From positions 2,232,001-2,296,000 of the forward strand of contig JAWNGF010000002.1 of NCBI GenBank assembly GCA_037039685.1: a DNA stretch of 64,000 bases, in the 5' to 3' direction. Source of the DNA: Ceratobasidium sp. AG-K. Taxonomy: Eukaryota; Basidiomycota; Agaricomycetes; Cantharellales; Ceratobasidiaceae. The notes under the pieces were generated by a model. That model was not told where the DNA came from. It was given only the letters and a program-made list of their open reading frames with translations, and searched no databases. Of the stretch, positions 21,828-32,551 are shown piece by piece; the stretch's first letter is position 1; each line of letters opens with the position of its first letter. The position numbers and the translations under genes were made by a program.

Positions 21828-22494
21828 GGTCAGAGGCCTAAACGTCCAGTTGAATAACCTACGTTCAAACAGTGGGGCGTTTTATAAGTCAGGTTCTTCC
21901 GGCACTCGGACCGAGTTCCGTTGTTAGGTCACGTGAGTATTTTTTAAAATACGATTATTACTCACGTGAGTGAGATGAATGCGCTGGAGCCAACTGCGGC
22001 CAAAACGTATTACACCCCCTGTTTACGCTTTAGTTTGCGCAGTACGGCCTTTACGTTTTACATAGCATTGCTTGCAATCAAATATGCTTAGGCTTGGACC
22101 CCATTCACGATACTGGGGTGATCGTGCTATGTCGTGCTGAAACGCGACCCCAACCTAGCAGCCTGAGGCTGGAATTCAGGAGGTGCGAGAGATAGACTTA
22201 TCGTGGCTTGTTGGCATTAAATAATTGCTGGGGTCCTTCACGGCTCTTGCAACATAGTTTGCCAGGTCTCAAGCGCCAGCCGCGCGACGCGCGATCCCCT
22301 ATGGTCCAGCGTGCCAAGCCGCGGTGTGTAAATATTTATCGAATGCTGTGGCCCATCACGGCATAGTCTGTAAGAAGTTCGGCAGCTCACCGCCGTGGTA
22401 CACTGTATATAATCGAGCCTTGAGCTGGATCCCAATGACCCCAAGAGAGCTCTTTCTCCCTTCCGATTAATATCTTCAATCTCAATAGCGTAAA
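21828..22494. other. Intergenic region between divergent genes
   Basis: 0.67 kb separating the dehydrogenase start from the small Cys-rich gene. CACGTGAGTATTTTTTAAAATACGATTATTACTCACGTGAG-type symmetry is visible near 21930-21973: an imperfect palindrome with CACGTGAG at the left and CTCACGTGAG at the right, a possible E-box pair. A CT-rich tract precedes the next transcript. Confidence 0.45.
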
Positions 22495-22594
22495 ATGAAC
22501 TTCAGAGTGTCTCCACTCAGCCTACTATCACGCCGGCTATGCGTATGTAGTGTCCTTGATACCGAGGATTTATGCTAAACCACTCTTAGGGATG
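22495..22594 (+). promoter_or_regulatory. Upstream ORF across a 5' UTR intron, overlapping the main ATG
   Basis: An ATG at 22495 opens 16 codons (MNFRVSPLSLLSRRLC) up to a strong GTATGT donor at 22543. The intron ends at TTAG (22589). In the spliced RNA the frame continues GGA TGA, so its stop overlaps the ATG of the main protein as ATGA. This arrangement could couple termination to reinitiation. It rests on the predicted intron. Confidence 0.5.
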
Positions 22595-22892
22595 AGTTCC
22601 GAGGCCGATAAAGCCAATCAAAAACACAACGGCGAAGGTGAAGCATCTCGTGTGCGAGGTGGCGGAGCTGGTTCGCGTTTTCCAACCCGGAATGACCTTG
22701 GAGCATAGACTAACGCACAGACAACAGCGAAGGGCTGCTTGATAGGAGTACTTTCGTGCTTCATCTGTTGCGAGGTTGGTTAAACTCGTGGGTCCTTAGA
22801 CTAAAGTGCAAGGCGCTGAAATCCTTTCTATCCCTCAGTGCATGGAGTGTTGCTGTGACTGCTTCACAAGCATAATATGTAAGCAACGCTGA
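22592..22892 (+). CDS. Small cysteine-rich tail-anchored (CYSTM-like) protein, 59 aa
   Basis: Three exons (22592-22670, 22728-22774, 22839-22892). The N terminus is hydrophilic and Gly-rich (MSSEADKANQKHNGEGEASR). The C-terminal third is hydrophobic and packed with cysteine: KGCLIGVLSCFICCECMECC, followed by CDCFTSIIC. This is the layout of cysteine-rich transmembrane module proteins, small stress-linked membrane proteins that place a Cys-rich tail in the plasma membrane. Exon 1 has more than one possible donor. The one chosen keeps the AKGCL frame. Family assignment is by architecture, so moderately sure. Confidence 0.65.
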
Positions 22893-23342
22893 GGACGTGC
22901 GGTTAAGCAATGCTAAAGCCGACCATAATAATACAGGCTGCCCGTGCGAAATGTGCTGCTAATTACCGTACAGCTCCGAACCCTGGTGGGGGGGGGGTGC
23001 TGCGAGCGTTACGAATATAGGAACTCCGGGTCGTCAACCCGCAAATTGAAGCAAGGCCCTTTTTGCCTATATGTATCTTATGGTTGAGTCTGGACATGGC
23101 GGTGGCTGGGACGAGGACTTGTAGCGTTTTATGTGTATGGATGTATAATCAGACAGAATGGGATCGGATATCTATAGATAGTTCGCCCAAAATCTGAAGT
23201 TCCCAATAACTTATGATAACTACAGATGGGTTGTCAGTAGGCCGAGAATTCGATCATTTGTTATTTCCGACAAATACATCTGTTTGCTATTGGGGAATCT
23301 ATCCGTATTGAATGTTGACTCCAGCTTCTGAATATCCGAATA
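22893..23342. other. Convergent intergenic region with a G run
   Basis: No gene seen. A run of about ten G residues lies near 22987-22997. Both flanking genes end into this region. Confidence 0.5.
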
Positions 23343-24490
23343 TCACGATATCTCCTTCTTACCCAATTTCGCCCCAAACCATATGACCGCCATCGTAACT
23401 GTCCAGTACACCACCGCTTTGAACGAGAAGTGTACCCATGAAGGTGACGGGGATACGCATACAGAGACCATTAAGCCTAACCCTCCGATTAGGTAGACTC
23501 CGAAAACCGAGGCTGGTGGCTCGGTAGTTAGTGCTAGCGCACTGTGAGATAGTCAGCTCTACCCTTGAAAGTTAGCCATAAATGCAGGCTCACTATGCGA
23601 CAACGCCAAAGATCGCGCAGCCGCGGCTACCTAGGACGGTACCGATTGTACGTTGGCCAGCAGCCAAGTCTGCTTCAATGTCTGCCGCAGCACCTAGGGC
23701 GTGCACCGAAGCGGTTACCAGCCCTAGCACGTATCCTTTCGATGGGATGTCTGTCAAGTCCCACTGCAGACTTCTTTCGCCCGCCAACGCACGACATGAA
23801 ACGAACCCCACGAACCAGGAAAGCCAAACAATTAGTCCATTAGAGAGAGAGTCAATGATGGGGATCTCTTTAAGTCGCGCAGGTGGAGCAGAATACATCC
23901 ATCCAAGAGCAACTAGCACTGAGGTTGAAATCAGAGGCGCGCAGGCTTGCAAGGACGAAATTGCAGTACAAAGTGAGGGAAGGGAGGAGGTAGCAATGGT
24001 GATCACGGAGGAGGTGATTGCCGCGCGGTGAATAAATGCGTGATGTGCTGGTGGGAGGATAGTGCCTTCGAGCGAGGTTGCTGACTTGCGTGGATTGAGG
24101 ATGTCAGACGCGTAATCATAGACATCGTTGACACCAAAAACAACTGATGATGGCATGATACACTGAGGACCATATAATACAAGTGCGATATGAGACTTAC
24201 CTATACACAACGGAAAGCTCAACGTGGCAATTTGAGATAGACATACGGCAAGTGCCCCAGCCGATTTGGGAATCGTTCCTGAATGTATCGCTCCAATTGC
24301 GTAGAGAATGGGCCCGAATGTCCAACCGGGAGGACGACTAGACTTGACTAACATTATCAAGTGCTGCCATATTGTGGGCTTCGATGCAAGAGCGGCGGAA
24401 GACACCAGTGAGGTAATATCCTCTGAAACGAGAAACGTTTCAGAGGCAACACTGTATATATATGTAGGCTCACATACCGTAACTTAGCAT
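23343..24490 (-). CDS. UbiA-type prenyltransferase, 327 aa
   Basis: An integral membrane enzyme that transfers an isoprenoid chain to an acceptor, often an aromatic ring. Four exons (24478-24490, 24201-24422, 23594-24143, 23343-23541) join in phase. The start exon is 13 bp and the start MLSYEDITSL depends on that joint. Both Mg-binding Asp motifs are present: NDVYDYASDILNPRK, with the Asn/Asp pattern of loop 1, and DIEADLAAGQRT, the second Asp motif. About eight hydrophobic helices follow the UbiA pattern, the last two coming from exon 4 (ALALTTEPPASVFGVYLIGG). It is too divergent from COQ2 and COX10 by eye to be either. Followed 342 bp upstream, on the same strand, by the transporter gene, and near an SDR, so a secondary metabolic role is possible. 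Confidence 0.88.
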
Positions 24491-24831
24491 CTGTAGCAGA
24501 CTGACGGCGGTGGCTGAGAATTCTGAAGGCTCGTTGTCGTGGTGGGATCAGAACCCCATAGTTGATTAGCGCCGTGTACTATTGTGCCGGTCATATATGT
24601 TGATATGCGGGTATGGCGCCTCCTACGGGACGAGCTCCCGAATGACTGTAGTCACTCGGTAGCTAGTTGCTTGTTCCCTCTCATACTCAGCGAGCTAGCG
24701 GAGTGCATAGAACTGTTTGTATAATTACATTAACCCGCTAAGATGATTCTCGACAGCATTGGAAAGCAACAGGAGCAGCGAGATCTGATAGCCACTTGAA
24801 AACTAACTGTATAATTTTCGCTATGTTACCC

Positions 24832-26752
24832 CTAGGAGCGCGTCGAGGTGGGCTTCCAGGCCCTGGCGAGATAGGAAGTACACGCTATCATTGCGAGCAC
24901 GAATATGTAGAAGATGCGTCCCTCTCCGCTCCCTTCAGGAACAGCCTCCCTGTAATGTTCAACACCTCCATTCAAAATTTTGATTCAAATACGAAAACGA
25001 CCCAGAACGTACCCGAACGAGAGTTTAGCAAGGAAGTTACGCAAGGGAAGAAATGCAACCCCAATCAAAAAGTTGGTGGACCCTGCATTTGTGTATAAGT
25101 ATTCTGTAGCTTTGGACTATCCACGACCTACAATTTACAGCCATTGAGAGCGAAGACATAGCGGAAACCGCCTATTGCTGCTGTCAGACGTGGTATCAGT
25201 AGATTTTGAGGGGTAACTCACGTAGTAAGGTGTGAGTTCACTGATCATCAAGTATGGAACGGGTCCGAGGCCAACAGCAAAGGAGCTTGAGAATATGTCA
25301 GTCGTGGATGTCATGTTTTGCTCTGGATACGCACGCAATAAACCCAAGGACCGCAACACTACTTAGGGCGGTGATACCAGCATCCAGAGCGAAGCCAAGA
25401 GCGGCGTTGCAAATGATCGCACCAAACATCGAGGCCATGAATAACCGTTTCCGTCCAAGCCGCTAACCAGGCAACCCAAAAGTTAGTGAGATACTGGCTG
25501 GATTTATGGATGTTCCTTTAACTGACATCGACTAGGACGATCGCGGGGAAGGTCATGATCGCGTTCAGCACGGTAATACCTAGTGAGGTATACGCGGCGG
25601 CTTCGCGGGGAACGACACGCGAAAGGATATCGTTGCTATAATACATAACTTGAACTTAAGTTAATACAAGCGTTAAGACGTAAGTTCAGTACGTACCTGC
25701 GTTGATACCAGATGCTTGTTGAACAAGCATTGCAACAAGGACGATCCACATAGGCCCATGCAACTCGGTTGACGCTAACAAGGTTGGAACGTTGATCGCT
25801 GGTCGATGGTCGCTACCTTCTGCGGCTTGTTCGGGGACGTGAGCTTGAATTTCGCTCTCGAGCAAAGCCTCGCTTTCATCTTGCAAGGCAAACCGTCAGA
25901 GAATAAAAATGTTCACACGGGAGCGAAGTACATACCCGCATTATCGGCCTTGGTAACAATCCAGAGCTGGCTAGCCACCTTGGTAGCTTCTTCCGTTCGT
26001 CCCTGCGCCCGTAGCCAGGATGGCGATTCGACTATGAATAGACCCCAAACCAATTGTGCCGCAGCTACACATGCAGAAGCAAAGATGACCCAACGCCATG
26101 TGGATGGTGTTGCGAGTCGTAGGCCCAGAATACTTGTACCGAAGATGCCCACTACGATCCCAAGCTGATTGAGAACGCCAATCCGGCCTTGGATAGCTGG
26201 AGGAGATACTTCAGCCAAATATATTGGGACGGCGCAGATGCCAATTCCGCAGCCAAAGCCAATGATCAATCTAGATTGCAAAGCGTCAGCTCAGTGAGAC
26301 GTTGCCTTGGAGCGACGCACCGTCCAAGTACCAGCATGGAAATCGAGTTAGCAATCGACATTAATACGCTGCCAGCGACGAGGAGTATTCCGTGCCACAG
26401 GACTGCATACTTGCGCCCGTTATTGAGAAAGCGTCCGGCACAAAGGCTACCAGCAAACCCGCCAATGGTGAATGAGGCGGTGATGATACCGAATTGCGCG
26501 TCAGTCATGGGAATGCATAAAGAGAGCCAATCATTTGCTGTTGATGATGGATCTGTGGTAAACTTGCATGTAAGAACAGCTTGAACTTGGTTGAGTGCTG
26601 CAATATGGTAGCCATGCTAGTCGTGCGAAGTCAACACACATATTGTCCAAACAGGATTACTATCCCACCTGAAAGCTGCATATTACAACCCAAGCGACAG
26701 CATAAGTCAAATACCTCGCCGGGGCAATAGCGTCGCTGGCTGGGCGGGTCAT
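24832..26752 (-). CDS. MFS sugar transporter, 479 aa
   Basis: A twelve-helix sugar:proton-symporter-type carrier of the plasma or vacuolar membrane. Ten exons (26669-26752, 26321-26616, 25936-26270, 25697-25879, 25527-25648, 25335-25462, 25222-25285, 25132-25171, 25013-25082, 24832-24949) keep phase throughout. Family motifs include YHIAALNQVQAVL in helix 1, GRFLNNGRK between helices 2 and 3, PIYLAEVSPPAIQGRIG after helix 4, WLRAQGRTEEA in the central loop, QQASGINAVMYYSNDIL in helix 7, DRLGRKRLF between helices 8 and 9, GLGPVPYLMISEL in helix 10 and AVNWSTNFLIG in helix 11. The substrate is unclear. All ten exons were needed to recover the C-terminal two helices. Confidence 0.92.
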
Positions 26753-27021
26753 GGTGGACGTTGGCAGAACACCGTAATTAAACCAAGTGCTTCACGCTGA
26801 CCTCTTTGCGGGGAAGGTCACGTGAATCCACTGATGGTGTGAAATGTGTGGAATGTCAGTAAGCTCAACTACCCATGTATGGCGCTTCAATTTGGGCCAT
26901 CTAGGATCGGATGCCTGACCGGTATTGTATGTATAACAATAACTTAAGTTACTCAGAAAATTTATGCACATGACTAAGAATACCTCCCCTATAGTTCGGC
27001 TATTATCCCTCATTGTCGTTC

Positions 27022-28410
27022 CTACAGCTTGCGTAAAGCTCGTTTCAGACGTGAAGCCGCCCAACCATATGTCAACGCACCCAATCCACCCTGCATAAAC
27101 AGTGCCCATTTTGCGACAGCATGCAGCACGGCGTTGGGCTTTGGGTTTGTCGCATCGTACAAAAGCTTTGCGAGCGCAATGATTATCAAAATTGTGTACA
27201 TTGCAAAACACTTGGTTTGGTAGTAGCCTAGGCGAGACTAAACATATCTCACCGATAGTGGAAACAGCAATATGAGCCTACGAGCTTTGTGGTTGATAAA
27301 ATCGACAGTGCCTCCACTAAACGGCTGAGTGGAATCCGAAACATCCCCTTTATATTCAGGGGGGTGAGGACAAACTGTTGATCTAGAGTCCCATGAAGAC
27401 ACCAAGGTTTCACTTAGGCTTGAGATATCCCGACTATCGTCGCCTGTATCCTTGTCAAATTGCTCGCTTGATTTAAGGGCTAAGTCCTGTCCGAAGACTT
27501 CGCTAAGAGCACATGTGACCTCGTGTACGCTTTGGCGTATTCGTTGCAGCAGTATGTGTAGGTTGGCATAGATAAACATTATTGTAAATAACACAATAGT
27601 CCGAGCAGAAGTGATAAGTGGTGAGAACTGGTGCACAAGGCGAGCAATCGTCATACTTGGAACGAGGTTCGCAAGCTCGCTATACTTCCACGAGTCGGCT
27701 CCCTAAAAGATCATGAATTGGGAAAATGACCTAAGGTTTAGCTTTCGAACTCACAAAATCGCAATATCCACTGACATAAATAGCCCCACTAAGCTTCCAT
27801 AGACCAACACTCAGACCGATGGCGGCCGCATGTATGCAGAACCCAACGCTAAACCAAGCACGTTCGATGCGAGGTAGAGTAAACCCCAGAGGACGTGCGA
27901 GTCCAAGGTAGGTGGCAACCGCAAGAGCGATTGACCACAAGGGTGTAGTCAAGACCCCTGTCGACGAAGCGATTGTTTGAACGTCGCATGCAGGACCGCT
28001 AGTTGGCTGAAATTAACGTGACAAGAACACAATTAGTGTGACATTAAAGACCAAACTTGAAGTGAACAATTGAAGGGTCCGCGTGTGAGCACAGACAACA
28101 TGGTCAAGGTTGAGGTGGCGTACTTTGTCCAAAGGTGAGAGGTAACTAAACCAAGTAGCATTCGCTCTCGTACCGGAAAATGACGATAGCCAGAGCCTGT
28201 GCCTTCCCCAGTAGGTCTATCATTTTTTATGATAACGAAAAAGGCTCGAGCAACTGCCTCTGTCGAGATCAAGGCCAATATTATTGAACCATATTGGTCG
28301 CGAGTGCGAACGAAAAGCCGTTGGTCAACCCGACGAAGACTGGTTCAGAGGACTGCAGATGAGGTAGTCTATTGTGGTATCGAGGTTTGTGTCAACTCTA
28401 TAAAGGCCAT
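27022..28410 (-). CDS. Putative seven-transmembrane G-protein-coupled receptor, 395 aa
   Basis: Five exons (28397-28410, 28057-28339, 27755-28006, 27253-27702, 27022-27210). Helix 1 is YGSIILALISTEAVARAFFV. Helix 3 carries ACDVQTIASSTGVLTTPLW, matching the C-x-Q...LW pattern of fungal cAMP-receptor-like and nutrient-sensing receptors. Helix 5 is ARTIVLFTIMFIYANLHILL. A long third loop (about 90 aa, Ser/Asp-rich, likely phosphorylated) follows. Helices 6 and 7 are CFAMYTILIIIALAKLLYD and WALFMQGGLGALTYGW. The tail is short and basic. The first exon (14 bp) and the donor at 28056 are weakly supported. The GPCR call comes from topology and the helix-3 motif, and another 7TM family is possible. 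Confidence 0.62.
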
Positions 28411-28532
28411 GGTCAAGCTCGTCGTGTACCACGACTCGTAGTATTCAATAAGCGGGAGCAAAGAGCTTGAAACCCACGCGATGATTACAACTAAATGTCA
28501 TTGAAGACGAAGCTAGCGTGTAGATATGTGGG

Positions 28533-30055
28533 CTAAACCCTTATTTTGCCCTTTGGAGCAGTCGCGTTAGCACGAGCCTTTTTGGTTGGTCTGGGAGGCT
28601 CAGGAAGTTGTTCATCCTCATTCGATTCGCCCTCCTGATCATCATCGCTTCCTTCGGACACGTCCTCATCCTCATCCCACTCGTCTTGGTCTTCCCCGTC
28701 CTGTTCGTAATACTCCTCTGCCTCGTCACTCTGGGCTTGGTCGTCTTCCGTCTCCGTACCATCTCCATCTTTGGCTCGCGAGCTCCCTGCTTTCTCGGCC
28801 TTCTTTCGTTCGACGTTACGCGCTTGCTGCTCTCTTCGTTCCTGCTTCAATTTCGCACGAGCAGCAGCAGCTCGTTTTAACTCTGCAGATTCTGCGGCCG
28901 ACTTTTTCACTAGATAGACATACAATCAGTGAGGGCTGGAATACCCACCAACTAGCATCCTCACCAAACTCGTGGTATAGAACAGCGCCTTGTTTCCCAG
29001 GCACCCCCTCAGTGACCTTGACAAGGCGCAGTTCGAGTCTTGGTCCAATTTCTGTAAGTTTTACGGCTCTTTTAGATCCCGCCCGATTATTCCTCCCAAC
29101 GTAGTCTCCAGCAAGGTGTACCTCGGCTGCACCACCTTCTCCATCCACATCACTCGCCGCGGACGAGGCACTTTCATAACCATCCGGACCCGGTTCACCT
29201 GGCGCACGAAGTACATAATCGGCGACATCCTTTTCTCGCCCCAGGTCTAGTACTTGATGTGATGCAGTGACCTTGCCGTCTATTAATTTGCGGATATGTC
29301 GAGTAACACCGAGTGCACGGACTCCGATGAGATAATGCCGAATAGAAATAGTTTTGGACTCGGCGTTGTACGAGATGAGAATAACTCGTCGCGCCGATGA
29401 CAGGGAGATTGATTGAGGAGAAAGGGGTGGAAAGAGAGCTTGAAAGAATTTTTGGACAAGAGAGAGGTGGGGAGGGGTGCCAGGCCCTGGGGGAGGGAAG
29501 GATGCCAATACGAGCTGTTTGTTTATAATAGGTTAGATTCTTGTCGTGACAGAACCACAGCGGTCTTTACACTCACCAAGGGCGGGGACAGGTATTCCAT
29601 TCCGATACTCCGCGCACGCCGGCTTGCATTTAGCAAGTCCTTTGAGAGACTGTATTGCTCAATCCGAAAACTAAGAGTAGGGCCCGCTGAAAGTCTCACT
29701 ATGCGCAAAGACGGCGCAATGGGAGTGAGCGTGAGGGCGATGATATGCGTTACTCCCAGAGTTGGGGCGATAACCAAGTAATCTTTTAGTTTGTTTCGTT
29801 TCCTCTCCTACAGATACTATGTTCGGCCTTAGGTATCAGAGTGATAAGCCGACGAGACAGGCGTACCCTGAGTCTACTAGCAGTATTAGGCTCCATCACC
29901 TTGCGCAAGTCTCGAACTAGCTGTGACAGAGCTGGCCCAACCTGCCCATGCTTCACAACGATCGACTTGGGTGCTCCCGATGTGCCCGCACTGTTTGAGC
30001 CCTCAACGGGAACACCCCCCTTGAGGTGAGTCCTATTCTTTTTTCGGCGAGCCAT
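28533..30055 (-). CDS. SSF1: Ribosome biogenesis protein SSF1/Peter Pan (Brix domain), 448 aa
   Basis: Nucleolar factor needed for maturation of the 27S pre-rRNA and the large ribosomal subunit. Four exons (29867-30055, 29577-29807, 28965-29514, 28533-28909). Start MARRKKNRTHLK, then PKSIVVKHGQVGPALSQLV, RKVMEPNTASRLR, LVIAPTLGVTHI and GPTLSFRIEQYSL, all Brix/SSF1 signatures, then LTEIGPRLELRLVKV and GAVLYHEFVKK at the end of the domain. The C-terminal tail of about 125 residues is first basic and Ala-rich, then very acidic, ending KKARANATAPKGKIRV, a typical nucleolar tail. No oddity. Confidence 0.94.
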
Positions 30056-30281
30056 CGGTGTATGGTAGAGGTTTTGTTTAGGTCAAATTTTAAGCTGACG
30101 GGCACTCAGGCACGTGACTTTCCATGGTGTTGGTCAGCAGCTACAGCATTTAGCACATATAGCAAAGTTGGCTCAGGTTCGATCCCATGAGGTCAAATTA
30201 CGTGAGATGGTATAGTCGAAACATCGGAGGAAGTACAGTAGGTATCACTTTACGGATTAATCGAGTTAAAGAAATTAAAAA

Positions 30282-30685
30282 TCAAGCACGAGCGGTAGTC
30301 GCGCTTGCCCCTTTGTTGGACCGAAACATGGACTTGACCCGAACAGACATGGGTACATGTGCCTCTCGTCCACGGCCCTGGAGATACTGCGGTTAGCACA
30401 ATGGGCTTACATAAAACATTACGAGCCTTACCATAGCTTGGAGCTCAGACCTGGCTTGATTGCGCTCCATAGAAGTGGTATTAGGGTCGTTGAGCGTGCC
30501 CTGCAAAATTCGTGACTTGAAGGTTCAACACAAGACCATTGCAGACTAACCTTCAAATCTCCAACATGCTTTGCCTCGTTGCGGGAATGATGCCCCTTGA
30601 GCCAACGACTGCGGGCCGGTGCAGGGGGCGTTGTGGCGGTAGTGCCGGCGGCGCGGGTAGACGTCGATTTGGAACCGAATACCAT
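30282..30685 (-). CDS. Small basic protein of unknown function, 102 aa
   Basis: Three exons (30551-30685, 30432-30500, 30282-30386) with clean GT..AG joints and no phase breaks. The N terminus is Ser/Thr/Ala/Pro-rich (MVFGSKSTSTRAAGTTATTP). The middle is basic and His-rich (RWLKGHHSRNEAKHVGDLK). The C terminus is Arg/Ser/Ala-rich (VKSMFRSNKGASATTARA). No membrane segment or known domain. It lies 226 bp upstream of SSF1 on the same strand. Confidence 0.6.
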
Positions 30686-30982
30686 AGTACGAATAGGTTA
30701 CGAGAGGGTTTGAATTGCGACCCGCAACAGTTTGGGCCCACTTTTGTAGCTCACCAAGGTGTGGAGCAGACCACATACACCATGACGTATCAACTATATG
30801 CGGCCTGACGTCATCATTAATTTCGGTGTATAAAGACAGAGCACCTTAATCTGAGTCAGGTAAAGATAAATTACTAATATCAGTAGTAATTTCAGACTAT
30901 CAACAAGCAAGTCCACCAGACATACAAATACGAAATGTTGTTACAATGTCCAAGACCCCAAGAAAAAACGCCGGTATCGTGT

Positions 30983-32102
30983 TCATCTCCTCTCGGCCGC
31001 CTTCATCGCTTCCAGCGCCTGAACGGAGACCTCCCGTACCCTCCAGCCTTTACCACGCCCCTCGCTCGCCTCTTTGTCATACCATGCGATAACCTTCCCC
31101 AACACGTCCTTCCAGAGCCCCCAACGTTTCTTCTCTTGATCCATCCCGTCAACCCCATCCCATCTTTCTCCGCCACGCCCCGGAGCGCCTTGGTTGGGTT
31201 TCCAATTCGGGTTCCCGTTTGGGCCCCAGATTTCCGTACACGCGTATAATTCAGGGGCAGCATGGCGCAGCCACATTGCGGCGCCTTCGACCATGAGCGC
31301 GCGGTAGGCCGCAGTATCTTCTCCAAATGGTAGTTCGCCAGTTGGCGGTTCAGTAATAATTGCGGGAGGATCCTCAGGCCAGTCTTCGAGGCCATCTCGA
31401 GCAGCCCATATCCCATACACAGTAAACTCATCCAGCCCGACTTCACCTAAAAGCCTGGCGATCAGTCCTTGAAGGCCAAGCCATTCTTTTCTTCGCTTCG
31501 CAGCAAGAAGCACGACTTCGTCCGTAGATTCGATCTCTGTTGCAGTAGCCAGTGCATTTTGAACTTCAGGGCGGACCATCTCAGCATCGCTCGGTCCAGT
31601 GTAATAAAAAGGGCCTGCCGTGACCGAAACTTTAGCGGGCTGTCAAACGAAAGATGCTACCAACAAGCGGCGTACCGTTATTGGCCTCCCGAATGCTGGG
31701 TCCCAACAAAGGGAGAGATGCGAAATCAACATCATCACCCCACACAGTCCACACGACCTCCCCCTTTGGCCGTGAGTGGATCTCCTTGATGAATGCCACA
31801 GCTCGGTCCTTGCGCATGTTCCTAACCTCGCCCGCCTCCCACATGCCGATGTCCCTGAATAGAAACTCCCACAAGGACCAAAAGAATGTCTCGACCCCTG
31901 GTGTGTCCCGCTTCGGCTCCGAGTTACGACGGGGTATACTGCCAGCGGTATGACCGGAATGGTCGCTCACGAAATCTTGGACTAGTTTGAGAATACCATC
32001 GACAGCGGCTACAGCACTAAAATCTTCGTCGCTGATAGCGGACACTTGTCGAGAGTATCCATCTAATGTATCCCGAAGGCCTTGCAAGTCCGAGTCGCTC
32101 AT
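30983..32102 (-). CDS. Unrecognised soluble protein, 357 aa
   Basis: Two exons (31676-32102 and 30983-31629). The joint restores EANNVSVTAGPFYYTGPSD. The first half is helical and acidic (MSDSDLQGLRDTLDGYSR), with VETFFWSLWEFLFRDIGMWE suggesting a compact Trp-rich fold. The second half has GLIARLLGEVGLDEFTVYGI, the long run GEDTAAYRALMVEGAAMWL, and a C terminus WKDVLGKVIAWYDKEASEGR ending in basic residues. No catalytic motif, signal peptide or membrane helix seen. Probably a fungal DUF protein. No function is claimed. Confidence 0.72.
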
Positions 32103-32551
32103 GATACTAAACCAACGTTCTACCCTAGGTCTTAATCAGTCTCGAGAGGGCGGGGGGTTACAGTTTCCAGAGCAGCTCACCCGTTTCACTTGGCCACGGG
32201 CTTGATTATTAAGGTTGGGGTATAACTGCGTACAAGTGGTGCAACACGGTTCAAGGGGGGAATTGGGGGAACACGCTTGTGTTAGCTAGCCCTGCCGGTT
32301 AAAATAAGCTGAACGACGTGGAGCCACGGTCACTGCTCGAGTACCCCTGATTCCTCATAAATAATCCTAGATGCGATACACGTGCTATACGTCATTTCTA
32401 ATTGCCCATATCGGATGAGAGAAGCGCGTGAAATGCAGAATTCTGCCAAGCATCTTAAAGTGCTCGTAGGAACGCGCCTAGGGCCTGGGTCAAACGTCAA
32501 GAATAGATAAGTGCGTATGTATTACAGGGCATTATAATTGGCCGGGAATCA
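32103..32551. other. Intergenic region
   Basis: 0.45 kb holding the promoter of the 357-aa protein gene and the 3' end of UBP8. Nothing else is seen. Confidence 0.5.

Noticed and set aside
30175..30200. GGTTCGATCCC resembling a tRNA T-arm
   Set aside because: The stem does not pair properly and no D-arm or acceptor stem is found upstream.
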